Part shown: piece by piece, positions 11,682 through 23,844 of the stretch | Position numbering within the stretch: position 1 is the stretch's first letter | Layout of the letters: every line of letters begins with the position of its first letter | Assembly: GCF_958979055.1 (NCBI RefSeq) | Contig: NC_084894.1 | Span: 6,507,501 to 6,571,500 of the forward strand | Direction of reading: 5' to 3' | Length of the DNA stretch: 64,000 bases | From: Alnus glutinosa | Lineage: Eukaryota > Streptophyta > Magnoliopsida > Fagales > Betulaceae | Translations under genes and position numbers: made by a program | Notes under the pieces: model-generated | Database searches by the model: none | Told to the model about the DNA's origin: nothing | What the model saw: only the letters and a program-made list of their open reading frames with translations

Positions 11682-12325
11682 TGTTGGTACGGTTTCCGGT
11701 ACGGTGACGTGTTACCTTGTGATTCGTTGCCTTCCCTAATCTTCGCTCTCCTCGTAATCTGCAAAATAATAAACGGCTCGTCGGACTATGGGGGTGCCGA
11801 CCGGACCCCCACTCCAATGCCTAAGTCAGTTCAAACTAATTTTCTGGAAAATATCTGTAATCTCAAAAGCTCAGAAAATCTGCTTTTTTTTTTTTTTATA
11901 TACCTGACGCCGTAGTCGTATTTATAGACTCACAGTTCACAGTTATAAAACCGCTAGAGTGCTTGGAGCATAATCTAATTAGGAGTCTGAGTCCTAGATC
12001 ACATAGTCTTGAATCTTATCTTTCTGATTAGGAGTCTGAGTCCTAGATCACATAGTCTTGAGTCTTATCTTCATAGAATTCAAATTGGGTAGTAGAGTCC
12101 AAACTGGATAGGACACTACCCCTTTAGCTAATGTCATTCTATTAGGTACCTTATCCCATATTTGATGGGATAGAAGCCTATTTTGATATATTCCGAATAT
12201 CTATCTTTTTGGAGATAACGAATGGTCTTATACTTGGGTCTGATCTGGCCGGGCCAACCCGATGGGCTTGGCCCCCGATACTACCTTAGGCCCACATGCC
12301 TTTGGTGTTAATTATTTCTCCAACA
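11682..12325 (-). repeat. 5' LTR of the LTR retrotransposon
   Basis: 644 bp, TGTTGGTACGG to CTCCAACA on the plus strand, nearly identical to the copy at 3500-4136. On the minus strand it contains a TATAAATA box (around 11920), consistent with transcription starting inside this LTR and running leftward through the element. Confidence 0.92.
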
Positions 12326-12762
12326 GGAGAGAAAGACCCGGCCATTGAGAGAGAGAAAGGTTTCTTGGTTGGCGATGGGCGGCTTTGGCGGGAGGGGGTG
12401 GGCGGAGGATTTTAGCAGAGAGAGATTTTGAAAATTTTGGAGAAAAAAAGTGGAAAAAGTGGAGGGAAGTTCGGACAGTGTGTTTTAGAAGCTGAACTGA
12501 TTTTTTTTTTTTCCAAGGAAGTGCCACGTGGGTAAGAAAGTCGGAAGGTAATGGGATGAGAGTGAGCCGGATAGACGAACTCGAGCTAGAGTATTCGAGA
12601 ATTCAATTCTAACACGATTGAACGGTGCTATACGTCACCACTTGGCCGCCACTGCTAAAATCCCGATTACCGAACCAGCAAACCTGAATGTCAGAAACCG
12701 ACAAAGTAAAGACACCCATTAAATAACCATTTCTTTGTCCCTTCAAAGTTTACTTCGCATCA
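12326..12762. other. Right flank of LTR element and upstream region of the EF-hand gene
   Basis: The GA-rich 'gacccggcc' minisatellite resumes at 12326, beginning with the second GGAGA target copy, and fades by about 12480. A perfect palindromic G-box (CCACGTGG) lies at 12524-12531, about 235 bp before the start codon of the EF-hand gene, and could be a bZIP/bHLH binding site. I see no convincing TATA box. Confidence 0.5.
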
Positions 12763-15150
12763 ATGTCGTTCTTCAACAGGTTCAAAACTCAGTCGCATGC
12801 TCCTTACGGGCAAGTCGGGTCATATGGGCAGTCCGAGTTTCCACCGGGGACGCACCCGGATGTGATACGGAGCTTTCAGATGGTGGATAGGGATAGGAGC
12901 GGTTTTATTGACGAGAATGAGTTGCAGCAAGCTCTGTCTTCCACTTACCAGAGGTTTTGTCTCAGGACTATCCGCCTCCTCATGTTTCTCTTCAAGAATC
13001 CCCGTGACCCACTAAGAATTGGTGGGTTTTTCTTCACTTTCGTTGTTGTTTCAATTGTCTTGGACAACATTAGAAATTATAGAGAATGAAAGTACTAATT
13101 TTTTGCAGCTTTTGATGATTACCTCCATTTCTTTTGCTGGGTTTTGTTTTCAACACTGATCTTGGTATGAGCATAAATTAATCATGTTTATTTGATTTCT
13201 TTTTGAATTATATGGCAATTGAAAAACTAAGGTGAAGTTCGTATGAACTAAATATAAATCTAACTCTACATTTTTCGCACGTGTAAAAGTGTTTTTGTCT
13301 TGTACTTGCTTGGCTTTATCAAATTGGATTTCCCTTTGGTTTTCTTTGACCAGCTAAAAGTGGCTGTCTGCTTTTCCATTCTTTTCGCTTTTAAATTACC
13401 TTCAATTTGTTGGAACCGTTGCAATTTTGTGATGTGGGGGCACATATGCTGTTACAGGGCCCAAAGAATTTGCTGCATTATGGAGTTGTCTTGGTCAATG
13501 GCGGGTGAGTATTCTTAACATCTTATTTATATAGCAGTTTCAGACAAATTTATATTGCACTTTTAGCCATTTCTCTCTTTTCCTGCTTGCTTTTTGACAA
13601 TGCTAAAAGATGTGGAAAGCAAATCAATTTCTTTACAATTAATGTGTTGGGAATTGATTCTTCCAGCTCATGTAATGGATTACTACAGTAATATAGCATA
13701 AACAATTGGTACTAGATGATAATAATTCACCTATAAAATAATAAAAGTTGGTCATCTATAAGATGTGGACAGTCAAGCAAATCAATTTCGTAATGTGATA
13801 TGGAGAATCCATAAAAGTAACGAAATTGATTTGCTTGACTGTCCACATCTTATAGATGACCACTACACATTCTTGAAATTTTCTTTGCATTGACCATCTA
13901 ATTGGCTTGTTCCAGGGGGATTATTATCATGAGCTTATGCTATATTACTGTGGTAATGCATCACATTACTAGATTCACCATCCAGCTAATGTGACATGGA
14001 GAATCCAATTGGCTAGATTCACCATCCAGCTAATGTGATGCATTACTACAGTAATATAGCATAAGCTCATGATAATAATCCCCCTGGAACAAGCCAATTA
14101 GATGCTCAATGCAAAGAAAATTTCAAGAATGTGTAGTGATGAATTTTTCTTGCTATATAGTGAATCAACAGAACAGTAGTTATCTTGGCTTGATAGCACT
14201 ACATTGTTGTAAGAATTAAGAAACACCCTGATGAGAAATTGAGTACGGCGCTGCCGATTAAGTAGCCAGAATGCATTGTCAAACCAATTGCTTTTGACTG
14301 TTTACTTCAAGTGTTTCTGATCTTATGAAATTCAACACGTCTATCGTTACTCGGTGCTTGTTGAATTGAATTGATGTACTCGCTGTGGCAGGCCATATTT
14401 GAGAGATATGATAAAGATAGGAGTGGCAAAATTGACTTGTTTGAGCTGAGGGATGCTCTCTATGGTATTGGCTTCGCTGTCCCGGCTTCTGTTCTCCAAA
14501 TTCTGATTTCCAAGTATGACAATGGAAGTGGAGGGAAGGTGGAACTTAATTTTGACTGCTTTGTTGAGTAAGGCTTCTAACTAGGATGCTGTATCTCATG
14601 CATTATTATCATTTTTGTGATTATTTTGTGTTGAATTTGCTATTTGCTTGTATTTCTGATGATATGTTTGTTGGATATGCAGATGTGGGATGATTGTGAA
14701 GGTGAGAGTGTAAACTCCTTTTGAGGCCTAAACTCTTTTGCTACTCTTTATCTCTTCACTTCCTCATGTTACTTTTCCTTTCAAATTGAATTTATTGGAA
14801 GAAATACAATCTAAACTAAAAGTGCTCAACATTGTTGGATGATTATAGGATTAAAATATACCATCTAGTATTACTCTTCTCAATATATTCTGAACTCGAT
14901 CACCAAAAAAGTAATTTTCTTTCTGTCTTTATATATCAATCTTGTACCAATCAGTCAGTCTGCAACATCACATACATGCTTCTTCCTCAATATTTCATGT
15001 TAATCCATCTTATGTGTGCTTATGTCCCCGTGATTTCAGGGCTTGACGGAAAAATTTAAAGAGAAGGATACAAAGTTTACTGGTTCAGCAACGCTTTCTT
15101 ATGACACATTCATGACTATGGTCATTCCTTTTCTTGTAACTTATGATTGA
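12763..15150 (+). CDS. CML48: CML48-like penta-EF-hand calcium-binding protein
   Basis: Calcium sensor of the plant PEF/CML48-50 group. Five exons with GT-AG introns: 12763-13021, 13458-13504, 14392-14567, 14683-14701 and 15040-15150, giving 203 residues. EF-hand loop 1 is residues 42-53 (DRDRSGFIDENE) and loop 2 residues 109-120 (DKDRSGKIDLFE). Both have acidic residues at positions 1, 3, 9 and 12 and Gly at 6, so both should bind calcium. A weaker loop follows near residues 145-157 (DNGSGGKVELNFD). The exon 2 peptide GPKEFAALWSCLGQWR and the end (FMTMVIPFLVTYD) are typical of the family. The N-terminus is short, like CML48 and unlike the Gly/Pro-rich CML49/50. Intron 2 (13505-14391) holds large palindromes. 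Family assignment is firm; the orthologue name rests on remembered sequence and neighbouring genes. Targets are unknown. Confidence 0.9.
13750..13861. repeat. Perfect-arm palindrome in intron 2 of the EF-hand gene
   Basis: Left arm GGTCATCTATAAGATGTGGA... and right arm ...TCCACATCTTATAGATGACC pair for about 42 bp, with a 28-bp loop. The arms look identical, so the structure is recent or kept by conversion. It abuts a second, larger palindrome that starts at 13861. Confidence 0.85.
13861..14138. mobile_element. Palindromic MITE-like element in intron 2 of the EF-hand gene
   Basis: The 278-bp segment begins CACTACACATTCTTG and ends with the reverse complement, CAAGAATGTGTAGTG. The arms match for about 110 bp, then comes a directly repeated 'attcaccatccagctaatgtga' near the centre. 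A degenerate piece of the same sequence (tactacagtaatatagcata) occurs just upstream at about 13679-13700, so the intron has taken several related insertions or rearrangements. No clear target duplication. Confidence 0.78.
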
Positions 15151-17980
15151 TTTGTGCTTATACAAATACGTAGATATAAATATATATGATTGATTTGATG
15201 TGGAATTATTATTTGATTTAGGTGAGAACTTATAAATTAAAAATGAGTTTTGATGAGCGTTTCTATGTACATTGATCTCTTTTTAATTATTTTTTTTTAT
15301 TTTTAAGAAGCCAATTTAAAGAAAGCCAAAAGCCAAACAACGGAAAAAAAAAACATAACCATGACGGACGTGCGACATTGGGGGAGATAAGAATGCATCC
15401 AAAGAAAGTTTGGAAGCGGCCTATTTCGAAGAATGGTGAGCATAAAAGTTTGCACTTCAGTTGACTTTCCAAAAGAAGAAAGCAGAAATAGTAGTAATAG
15501 TGTCAATGATGCTAGGATGACAACTTGTGAATCTCGTCCAAATTAGCATTCTTAGCAATCTCACTAAAATAGCTAAAAAATACACCATAGGAGCCTTACT
15601 ACTATAACAAAAAAGTTTTGGTGAGTGATTAGTACTCACCAACAATAGTGAGCATTCCTTTAAAAAAAAAAAAAAAAACAATAGTGAACATTGATCATTC
15701 ACCAGATCAATAAAATATTATTAAAATTTTCTCTATTTTTTATTTTATTTTATTTATCTCATGCATCACACACATTATTATTAAAAAGATTATTTAAATG
15801 AAATAGTGATAATAGCTGATAGCTAAAATGGTGAAGCTACTTAGGGTGTTTTAAAAAAGTGGATAGCTAGAATAGAGAAAAACAATTTTTGGCTATTTTA
15901 GCTAGTAAAATTTGATGAGGCTACTAAAAATGCTCTAAACTTATGCAAATGAAGAGAAAATGCCAGAATGGCTACTAAAAGCGTTGTTAAAGCTGCACCA
16001 GTGTTGGGGTCACTGGAGACTATACTGAGAAGGAACCACAAATTAAGCTTGTACAACCTGTTACGGTTAACGATTATTGACTCTAACTGCTAACTGCAAT
16101 CGCTTAAGGCTGTTATTAAATTTTAATAACCGCAACAACTTCGCTTAGGCGATTAGCAGTTATTAAAACATATAACTGGCTGTTGATAACCGCTTTTGAT
16201 ATTGGGCTTATTGATGGTCTTTTGAGGCTTTATTGGGCCTCTCTTTTGAACTAATTGTAAATAATTTTAATTTTTTTTTTTAAAGAAAATATTAATAATA
16301 ACGTTGTGCATTACTGCATGTCTGCATTATATATACAAAAAAGAAAAAGAAAAAGAAAAAAGAAGAAAAAAAGAAAAAGAAAAAAGGCATACAAAAATTG
16401 AAGGCATTTTTATGTTATGTTATTAACCACTCACTCCTACCCTTAACATTGTTAACTGTACCACTTTAGACGGTCAGCAGATATAGAACAATTATAATCT
16501 CTCCATTTGTATAGTTTTAGGCACAACTATACACATGTCAATATCAAATTGATTTTGAAGGCGTTTGAAGGAAGGGGATCCATTTGTCAGCATTGTGAGA
16601 AGAGGTCTTAGACTTTCAAGTTGCATGGTGTTCCAAGGAGATCTTCTTTAACGTTCTGGCTAGGGAGATACCTTTATGGTGGGCTTTGTTGCGATTAAGC
16701 CATAGCTAGAGCTAGAAGGATTCTCCCCATACTATACATGCAAATATACTAGCTAGTGAGAAACAACTGTTCCACCGGCCCTATTAGATGCGGTTATTAT
16801 TCGCTATCCATATATTAGATATTGAATCTATTTTAGTTTGTTGGGTCTTTATTATGATATATTTTAAGCCGATTTTTAGTGTTTTAAGCTTGTTTTAATT
16901 TATTTTAAGCCATAATAATTTGAAAATATATTAAAGTTCACATTCCTTTTGCATTTTTGCCCAAGTATTATACGAGAAAGCAACACAACCAACCAAATAA
17001 ATGTAAACATAATTTATATTTAATCCAAAATAACGCCATTTTGGTATTAAATACAAAAATAAATTTATTTTGGTAAATTTATTATATATATAAAAAGAAT
17101 ATGCATATACAATTAATAATCACATCCAAGGTAATGATTTTGCTGACCACATCTACGTCGGCATATAAAGATAATAGATGTAAATGGTTAATATTCGCCC
17201 ACGTGTACGTTTCTAAAGCTAGGAGAAACAGTGGAGAGAGAAACAGGGAAAAGGGAAGATAGAGAGGGGGGCAGATTGGGAAAAGAGGAAAAATGGGGGA
17301 GGTTGGGGGCTGCTTGGCAGTTGGCACTGTTGGTGGCCGCCAGCTGTCCATGGTGGTCGTTTGTGGCCGTCGTTCAGTGGGAGTGGCCATGAGGGAGATG
17401 GAGGAAAATGGGAGAGGTAAGGAGGAAAAAGGGGGGCGATGTGCTGCCACCGCCACCCCGTATTGGTCGGCAATTGTCCATGGACGACTCTCGACATCCT
17501 GAAAGCGATGGTTGTGGTCGGCCACCTCACAACGATTACTAGGCTGCTAGCTATGGAGGTGCTAGGCGCGGGCCATCTGTGGCGGCCGAGTGGGCATTGT
17601 ACAGACACGTGCAGATGCGGGAAATGGCTCCTCGAAACCCGCAAGCCGGTTAGGCTCTACAAGTCGAGGGTTTCGTGGCACCCCAATGTCCTTATTTTAA
17701 ATTCTAAAACATTTGATAAATTGTATAATAATGTACTGTACGTGTTGTGATGGACAGTGCGTGACGGGAGGGGAAGTTTAGTGGCTCTGTCGGTTGAATT
17801 GTTAGGTTTATTGGTTGGTGAGTTGTTGAGCTGGCCGGGTGGGCCTCTTGCACTTCTGTGTAGTGATCGAACATGTGGTGGTTTGCATGTATGTTCAATT
17901 AGTGGATTTGGCGAGAGAGATTTGGATGATTTATGGGGGAATGGATTTCGGTAGTGGGGTTAGACTGCGACTATTGAAGT
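15151..17980. other. Intergenic region, no confident gene
   Basis: AT-rich spacer between the EF-hand gene and the glucanase. Visible items: an A-rich stretch near 15660-15680; a segment around 15790-15940 with repeated 'agctaaaat' words resembling a MITE; AAAGAA-type microsatellite at 16340-16386; and a GC-rich patch (17220-17660) with overlapping frames on both strands that match nothing I know. A 41-codon frame at 15968-16093 (MATKSVVKAAP...) is too short and unsupported to call. Confidence 0.5.
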
Positions 17981-17984
17981 AGTT

Positions 17985-18620
17985 GAGTTTTTTTTTTTTT
18001 TTTTTGGAAAATGGTTATTTATAAGGGATGATATTTTTCTTTCTTGATCTGAACGGAAAAGAGAATGGAAGATCTTAAAAAAAAATAAAAAAAAAAAATT
18101 AGAAAAAGGGGTGGGATCCTAACAATAGACTCAAACTGAACACAACAGTGCAGAAATATAATCAAATAGTAGGAAATGAAACAAACAAGTGTTTCGATCC
18201 TCTCAATATGACAGCATAAAGCGGTAACAAAAGTAAAAGAGGCATAAATTAAGATAAACTTATTTGAATTCCTACTTGAAAACAACTACTGCTGGAAGGA
18301 GGCTGAAGCGATAAAAGCACTATCAAAGTTTGATGCAAGGACTATAGAAGAGAGATGCACCAACACAGATTTGGTAACAAAAGTCTCCACAGGAAGATCA
18401 AACCACTGAATAGCTGGGAGACACTAACCCCAACACAACAACGACAAATAACAAAGATAGTTGCAAATCACTACGAAAAGAAAATAACAGCAAACAAACC
18501 TACTAAGCAACAACTTCAACATAGGGCTAGGCGGAGAATGGACGGCAGGATAAAAAAAGGTGAAAAAGCTTCTCTTGTTTGATGTTGTGAGATTTGTTGA
18601 TTAAAGAATTAGGACGATCG
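17985..18620 (-). mobile_element. Retroposon-like sequence with poly(A) on the minus strand
   Basis: Begins with a run of about 20 T (17989-18005), i.e. a poly(A) end on the minus strand. It then shares a long collinear homology with 59010-59260: 'aaaaaggggtggg', 'caatagactcaaac', 'taggaaatgaaacaaa', 'ggtaacaaaagtaaa' and 'attcctacttgaaaacaact'. The better-preserved relative at 58960-60110 has target duplications, so this is probably a second, decayed copy. The right boundary is uncertain and no reverse transcriptase is seen. Confidence 0.55.
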
Positions 18621-21524
18621 TAGCAGAAAGGGATTCGGTTTCAATTATTATTATTATTGTTATTATTATATATATTTTTTGTTTTAGGTTTGATTGAGGT
18701 AAAGATGGTCGATAAATGGAAGTCAGGACAAAGGATAAATATTTGAAGTCTCAATCCATGATACAACCCCATTGGTTACACATGTTGCCAATGACAAATT
18801 TGCTTACACATGTAATCAATTATTTTAATGCTATTTAATAGACAGTTAAACGATAGCCATATAACTTGATAATGTGACAATAGAAATCGACTCTTGAATC
18901 AAAGACTGATTTTCATTGTTACATCGTCTCAATCATATAGTATTCGTATAGCAGTCTGCTAAGTAACGTTACTCTTTCCGTAATATAATTTTGCCTTTGC
19001 CATCCTTGAGTGAGTATCTCTCTCACTAAGACTTTTCAATCAATCTTTCTATTATTGTTGGAAAAAGAAGCACCTTCTCGTGTACGCATTTGTTTAAATG
19101 GGAGAAGAATACAAGAAATCAAGAATAGACACATGCATTAAGAAGATCCACTAAGAACAATCCAAATCATAAAATAGAATAAAAATACATGTAGAGAGAG
19201 AGAGAGAGGTAGAATACTGCTAAGATTATACCCTCCACATACAACAAAACACAGACTACTAGAAATCTATGAAGTATAAACTGCCCTATGAAATATGCAC
19301 AAAAATCTCCCTAGCTTACTGATTAATATAATTTTTTTTCCTGAAAGAATTCGCTTCCAGTTTATTGTTATTTTTCTAGATGAATAAATTGCCTAGTCGA
19401 TATAGGGCTTATTCCTAATTATGTATGAGTGACTAGTTTAGAAGTTTAGTGTTCTAAAAAAACAAAAGCTTCAATCCATCGCTGCTGTAATAACTTCAAG
19501 TCTTCAATGTAGAAATAAATGCTACGTTGATGCTTTCTCCCTGCACAGAGGCAACAATATCTCAAATCACATGAACAGATATCAACCATAGACAGCTATG
19601 AGCTACCCTACTTTGAACAATTGAATAATTAAATGCTGTTGGCCAAGTGTTCAACTTTCAAGATGCAAAAATGTTTGAGCCCTTATCAAGTGATGGCCTA
19701 CCAGCCTGCATATAATAAATATTAGCTGGTTCAACATTCAAGGGGGGGTGTGGGAAGACAATTTTGTTTTTTCAAACTATTCATTCATTTTTCGCGATTT
19801 AGCTAACGAGTACAGCTAGGAATACTATAGCTTTTGTTATAAGCTTTTTATAAATTGACGTGTCAGTCTAACCTGATTTGTCATTTGGTTGACGACGGCT
19901 GCGAAGAATATTATAGTCTTCGTTATAAGTTTCTTATAAACTAACGTGTCAATCTAAATAACGCTTACTACATTTACAAATTGACATGACAGTTTACACG
20001 ACAATTATAACAAAAACTATAACACACGAGTTCGTATCGAGGTTTAGTAAAAGCTTTTAACACCCCAAGCATTTTCCTTAGCTAGGAGCCATTAGACCAA
20101 CTATTATAAGGTTTTATGTTATTTCTCCCACACCAGAGTATCAACTAGAGCAGAAACCATGGCAATGGAAGCAAAGAAAGACTAGGTTGGTGGATTAGTG
20201 AATCATAAACTACTAAGGTCAGGTGGTAGCTAGCCAGCCATTGAATTCCCAAGTGGAACAGTTTATCTGCCAATCTTATCTTCTCTGGGCCATGCTGACG
20301 AAGGAATCTTATCACAATTGTGAAATATGGTCCATGATGTTGAGAGCCACCAGCCTCCCTTGAAGCTGAAGCATTCCATGTGATGTTACATATATGTATA
20401 GAATTTCAAACATAGTTTTCAACAGGAAAGAAAAAGGCAGGAATTCTCTGGTTAGCTGCTAATCAGGATAAAAGTTGGTGCCAACTGCCTCTTAAGTTGT
20501 TTGGCTTTGGACTAAAAGACAACAGCGAATTCCAGCTGCATATTTCAAAGAAGTTTTTAGAAGGCAGATTGATCCTGATTTGATAAGTATGGCCATTTGC
20601 TATTTGTGGTTAACTGAAAGGACCCGCATACAATAACGTGTATCCTGTAGATGTGAACATTCAATCGAAATGGGGTTTCTCCAATTAAGGCTGACGCCAC
20701 GGATTCTTTTTTGGCATTAGATATGGAAGGATATAGACAAAGAGGCAGCCATAATAGAGGTAGGAGTTCACAATCGAAGACAAAACCCGTGAGGTTTCAG
20801 TTTTGGTGACTTGGGAAAAAAATAAGAAATCGGCTACCGAAAGGAGACTTTCAATGGCCTCTTTTCTGACAGTGAGGCCCCATTTGGACTTTTGTATAGC
20901 TGAAGACAAGTAGAATTTCCTTCACAGAAAGATTCACACCCATCAGTGCAAGTGGGAGATGGGGAGGATGGAACCTCACTAACGTATCTTCAATAAACAA
21001 TGCTAGAAAAGAGATTGTATTCATGAATTTGAGAGTTTGACACAAATCTGTGATCATAGATATTCGATGTCAAAAGGTCTATTTGGTGCATGATAAAGTG
21101 GACAGCAATACACAGGCTCTACCCTATATAGATTCCGTGGGTTTTTTTTTTTTTCAACAAAAAGAAATTCCTAGTTTCACATCATATGATTTAACTTTTC
21201 CTTTTCTAAATGGTTCTATTGTGTGAACGGCCAAGAGAATCTGAGTGCAATATACACAATAAAAAGAAGGAAAATGAGAATTTTATTCTTGGACCGACCT
21301 GTCTCCAATTTCTATCCTGACTGGGTGGCAAGCAATGAATGCAGCATTTTATGAAAGTAAACATGAAAGCTGTAGACCACATGTCAGGATATTTAGTATT
21401 ATGTTCTTAAGAGTTAAAAGTAATCGAATTTCTTACCTATAGTAACTTCTCTGGCATTGAATGGCTCCAGAGATTCCTCTTCTTCCCTTGATCTCCCCCG
21501 CCCTTTTAACTAATTCTTAGAAGT
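18621..21524. other. Intergenic region downstream of the glucanase
   Basis: No gene recognised. A degenerate repeat lies at about 19800-20040, with words such as 'actatagcttttgttataag' and 'aaattgacgtgtcagtcta' occurring two or three times. A GA microsatellite lies near 19196-19208. The last few hundred bases probably include the 3' untranslated region of the minus-strand glucanase. Confidence 0.5.
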
Positions 21525-23692
21525 TTAAAAGACTAAGCATGCCATAAGGCAAACCAGAAAGCTGAAGACAGACAAAGCCTGCAAAATAAAGTACAGAACT
21601 TGGCATTAGATGCATCATCTTAGTCAACCACCTTACCAATTGAATCTCATGTTAGCAAATGTCTTCAATAAATCAGAAAAAGGCTTACAATTTACAAACT
21701 AAATCATGAAGCTCCACCAAAATATTTAACTATGAAATGAGAGACTGTAAACATGATACAAATCATGGAGAGTGCAAGTCTCACATTCTTGTTGGATGCT
21801 GAAACTATACTTACATTCTTGTTCGATGCCGAATAGCCTGAATCTATCCCCGGACCCAACGCTGGCCCTCCCAGGCGAGAACCTTGAATTCCAATGTTGT
21901 AAACTGGGGAACCATCAGGATAAAACAGGCCATAGTTCCTCTCTGATGCCGGACCAGGCTTTAAATTCTCATTAAAAAGTGCAAACACATGTATGTCAAT
22001 TGGAGTTGACGGTTTTGCTGGAGTGCCTTGCTTCTCAGCTATTCTTTTCAACAAATTACCGTTATATATTCCTGCATTCTCTGGTGAAGCACCTATCTCA
22101 TCAGCATCCCCCTTCGACGGCCAACCCGTCTCCGAAACTTGAACCTCGATATCAGTATGCCCCATTGCTTTAATTGCAGCATATACAGCATCAATCTGAG
22201 CATATAACATGTTATCATACTTCAAATTCGTACTTGGGTCAGTTGTCCCTTGGTTTGGCTGAAACAGCACATACTCTAGTGACACGTCACCTGTGCTATC
22301 CTTGTATGCAAAAAATGGATATGCGTTTATCAAGAAGGGCGATTTGATCTGGGCATGAAAATTTACAAGGGGTTGGATATATTGAGCAAGATCTGGCTTA
22401 AAAGCCCCAGCTGATGGAGGATAGGAGGTGCTTAAAATGTTAAGAGAATGCGCAGTTGTGACAGTAACTTGTTTATCCAGTCCAAGATTAGCAAGAGCAC
22501 GATATACTGCTTGCATTGCCGGTAGGAGACTAGCCTTCAGCTGAGAGTCAGTGCTAACGAACACCTCATTACCCACAAGGATGCAGTTGATTCGAGGAAG
22601 GTAGGGTGAAACATTCTGTTTAATCCAATTTTGAGCCTTAAGGGGGTCGGCCATGGCTTGAAGATCCCCGTTTCCTAGGCCAACAATGAAATCAACGTTT
22701 GAGTTGGCGAAGGCGAGCAGAACATTTGGATCGGCATCATAGAGTTTAACTCTAGTAACGTTGATCGATTCAAGGAGGACTGCAACACGTGAGGGAGTAG
22801 GGAGATTGTCGGCGATCTGTCCATAGTTAATTCCAACTCCAACGCTGCAAATTTGGACAAGTGAATCTGAAACAGAGCAAGAAACAGAGTTATAATGGCG
22901 TCAAAAAACAGATAGATGTCAAAAGAAAATCTAGGCAAATATTACACTTTTTGACCATTAGTTTTGATTTCAGATCTCAAGATGCACCTACTAATTTTAT
23001 TTGCCGAGTCCAAACCCAAATTAAAATTAGTGAAGATGACAAAATTTCCAAGAAAACAACTTGTTAAAACAAAATAAAAAGACAAAAAAAATTTGTTAAA
23101 GTAACTCCAATGCTCCAATTCATATCAACAACTGAAAAGATGACATCCTATTTACAAAAAGAGCTGCATTAATCTCCAGTAGAGTAAATTTTGTTGCATT
23201 AAAAGGAAAAATTCTCAAGAAACTGTGACAATAAGCAATACGTCACCAGATCAGAAATCGAAATATTCAGAATGTATTGCATAAAGAAATAACAAGCACA
23301 CAAGCCAACTAACAGAAAATTATCAAATAAACAAACGTAAAACCAATTATATAAACTATAAACTCCCTTTCAAGTAAAACAAAAAAGTTGTTAATTAAAA
23401 TGAAAAACAGAGGCAAAGATAGAAAAGCAGAACACCCTCTCTGCTTATACTTGTTTGTGTTTCAACCAAAAAAAAAATTGCACCCAGATGGGCATAATCT
23501 TTAGCAAAGAAACAACACCCAAGACTTGAACATAAAACTATCCTTTGCGTCCTTTTATCCGTTCTTTCTTCCCCAAACTTTCTCAGGAACCAAACGGTCT
23601 GATACAACAAAGCAGTGAAGAAAACGAAATAGCAACAAACCTGAAAGAGTGAAAAACAGCAATAGCAATCGAACGAGAGAGTAGCATGCCAT
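21525..23692 (-). CDS. GPI-anchored GH17 glucan endo-1,3-beta-glucosidase (BG14-like)
   Basis: Hydrolyses internal beta-1,3-glucan (callose) bonds at the cell surface or wall. Preferred model: exon 1 23641-23692, exon 2 21815-22866, exon 3 21525-21578, giving 385 residues. Exon 1 encodes a hydrophobic signal peptide (MACYSLVRLLLLFFTLS). The mature start VGVGINYGQIADNLP is the GH17 signature. Catalytic residues are Glu118 (proton donor, ILVGNEVF) and Glu263 (nucleophile, VSETGWPS). There is no C-terminal X8/CBM43 domain. Exon 3 encodes ALSVFSFLVCLMACLVF, a typical GPI-release tail. If the GTAAGT donor at 21814 is ignored, the frame runs to a stop at 21704 and gives a 404-residue form with another hydrophobic tail. 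The length and domain plan resemble Arabidopsis BG14. The start is the only Met giving a signal peptide before the exon 1 donor. Confidence 0.9.
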
Positions 23693-23830
23693 TACTGATC
23701 TTATCTTGGGGTTCTTCAGCCAACCAAGAGCACTACCTTCAGACGCACGCACACACACACACTCACTCTTTTTTAGTCTTTAGCGGCTACGTTACCGCGT
23801 ATCGTTTTGCACCTAACAATGCCCGCTCCT

Positions 23831-23840
23831 TATATATATA
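23831..23840 (-). promoter_or_regulatory. Probable TATA box of the glucanase gene
   Basis: TATATATATA about 140 bp upstream of the glucanase start codon on the minus strand, in the context GCC-TATATATATA-AGGAG. This predicts a transcription start near 23800 and a 5' leader of about 110 bases. A CA-repeat lies in the leader (about 23746-23761). Confidence 0.6.
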
Positions 23841-23844
23841 GGCA

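Larger units (their letters stand above)
3500..12325 (-). mobile_element. Complete non-autonomous LTR retrotransposon (LARD-type), minus orientation
   Basis: Two near-identical LTRs (3500-4136 and 11682-12325) that start TG and end CA bound an 8.8-kb element. It is flanked by a perfect 5-bp target duplication, GGAGA (3495-3499 and 12326-12330). The primer-binding site lies beside the right LTR and a G-rich polypurine stretch beside the left LTR, so the element reads on the minus strand. The 7.5-kb interior has no recognisable gag, protease, integrase or reverse transcriptase, and its longest open frames look like low-complexity noise. That fits a large retrotransposon derivative mobilised in trans. 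The interior is dominated by tandem arrays and contains a nested MITE and a nested hAT-type element. By eye the LTRs differ at about 15 positions plus small indels, so insertion is fairly recent. The parent family (gypsy or copia) cannot be assigned without coding sequence. Confidence 0.92.

Noticed and set aside
17082..17644. Overlapping 140-147-codon minus-strand frames
   Set aside because: Pro/Ser-rich translation of a GC-rich repeat-like patch; no family match and no splice or promoter context.
21813..21828. A 16-base GTAAGT...TTTCAG segment in the glucanase as a mini-intron
   Set aside because: Far below the minimum size for plant splicing, and its removal would shift the frame. The donor is better explained by splicing to the acceptor at 21579.
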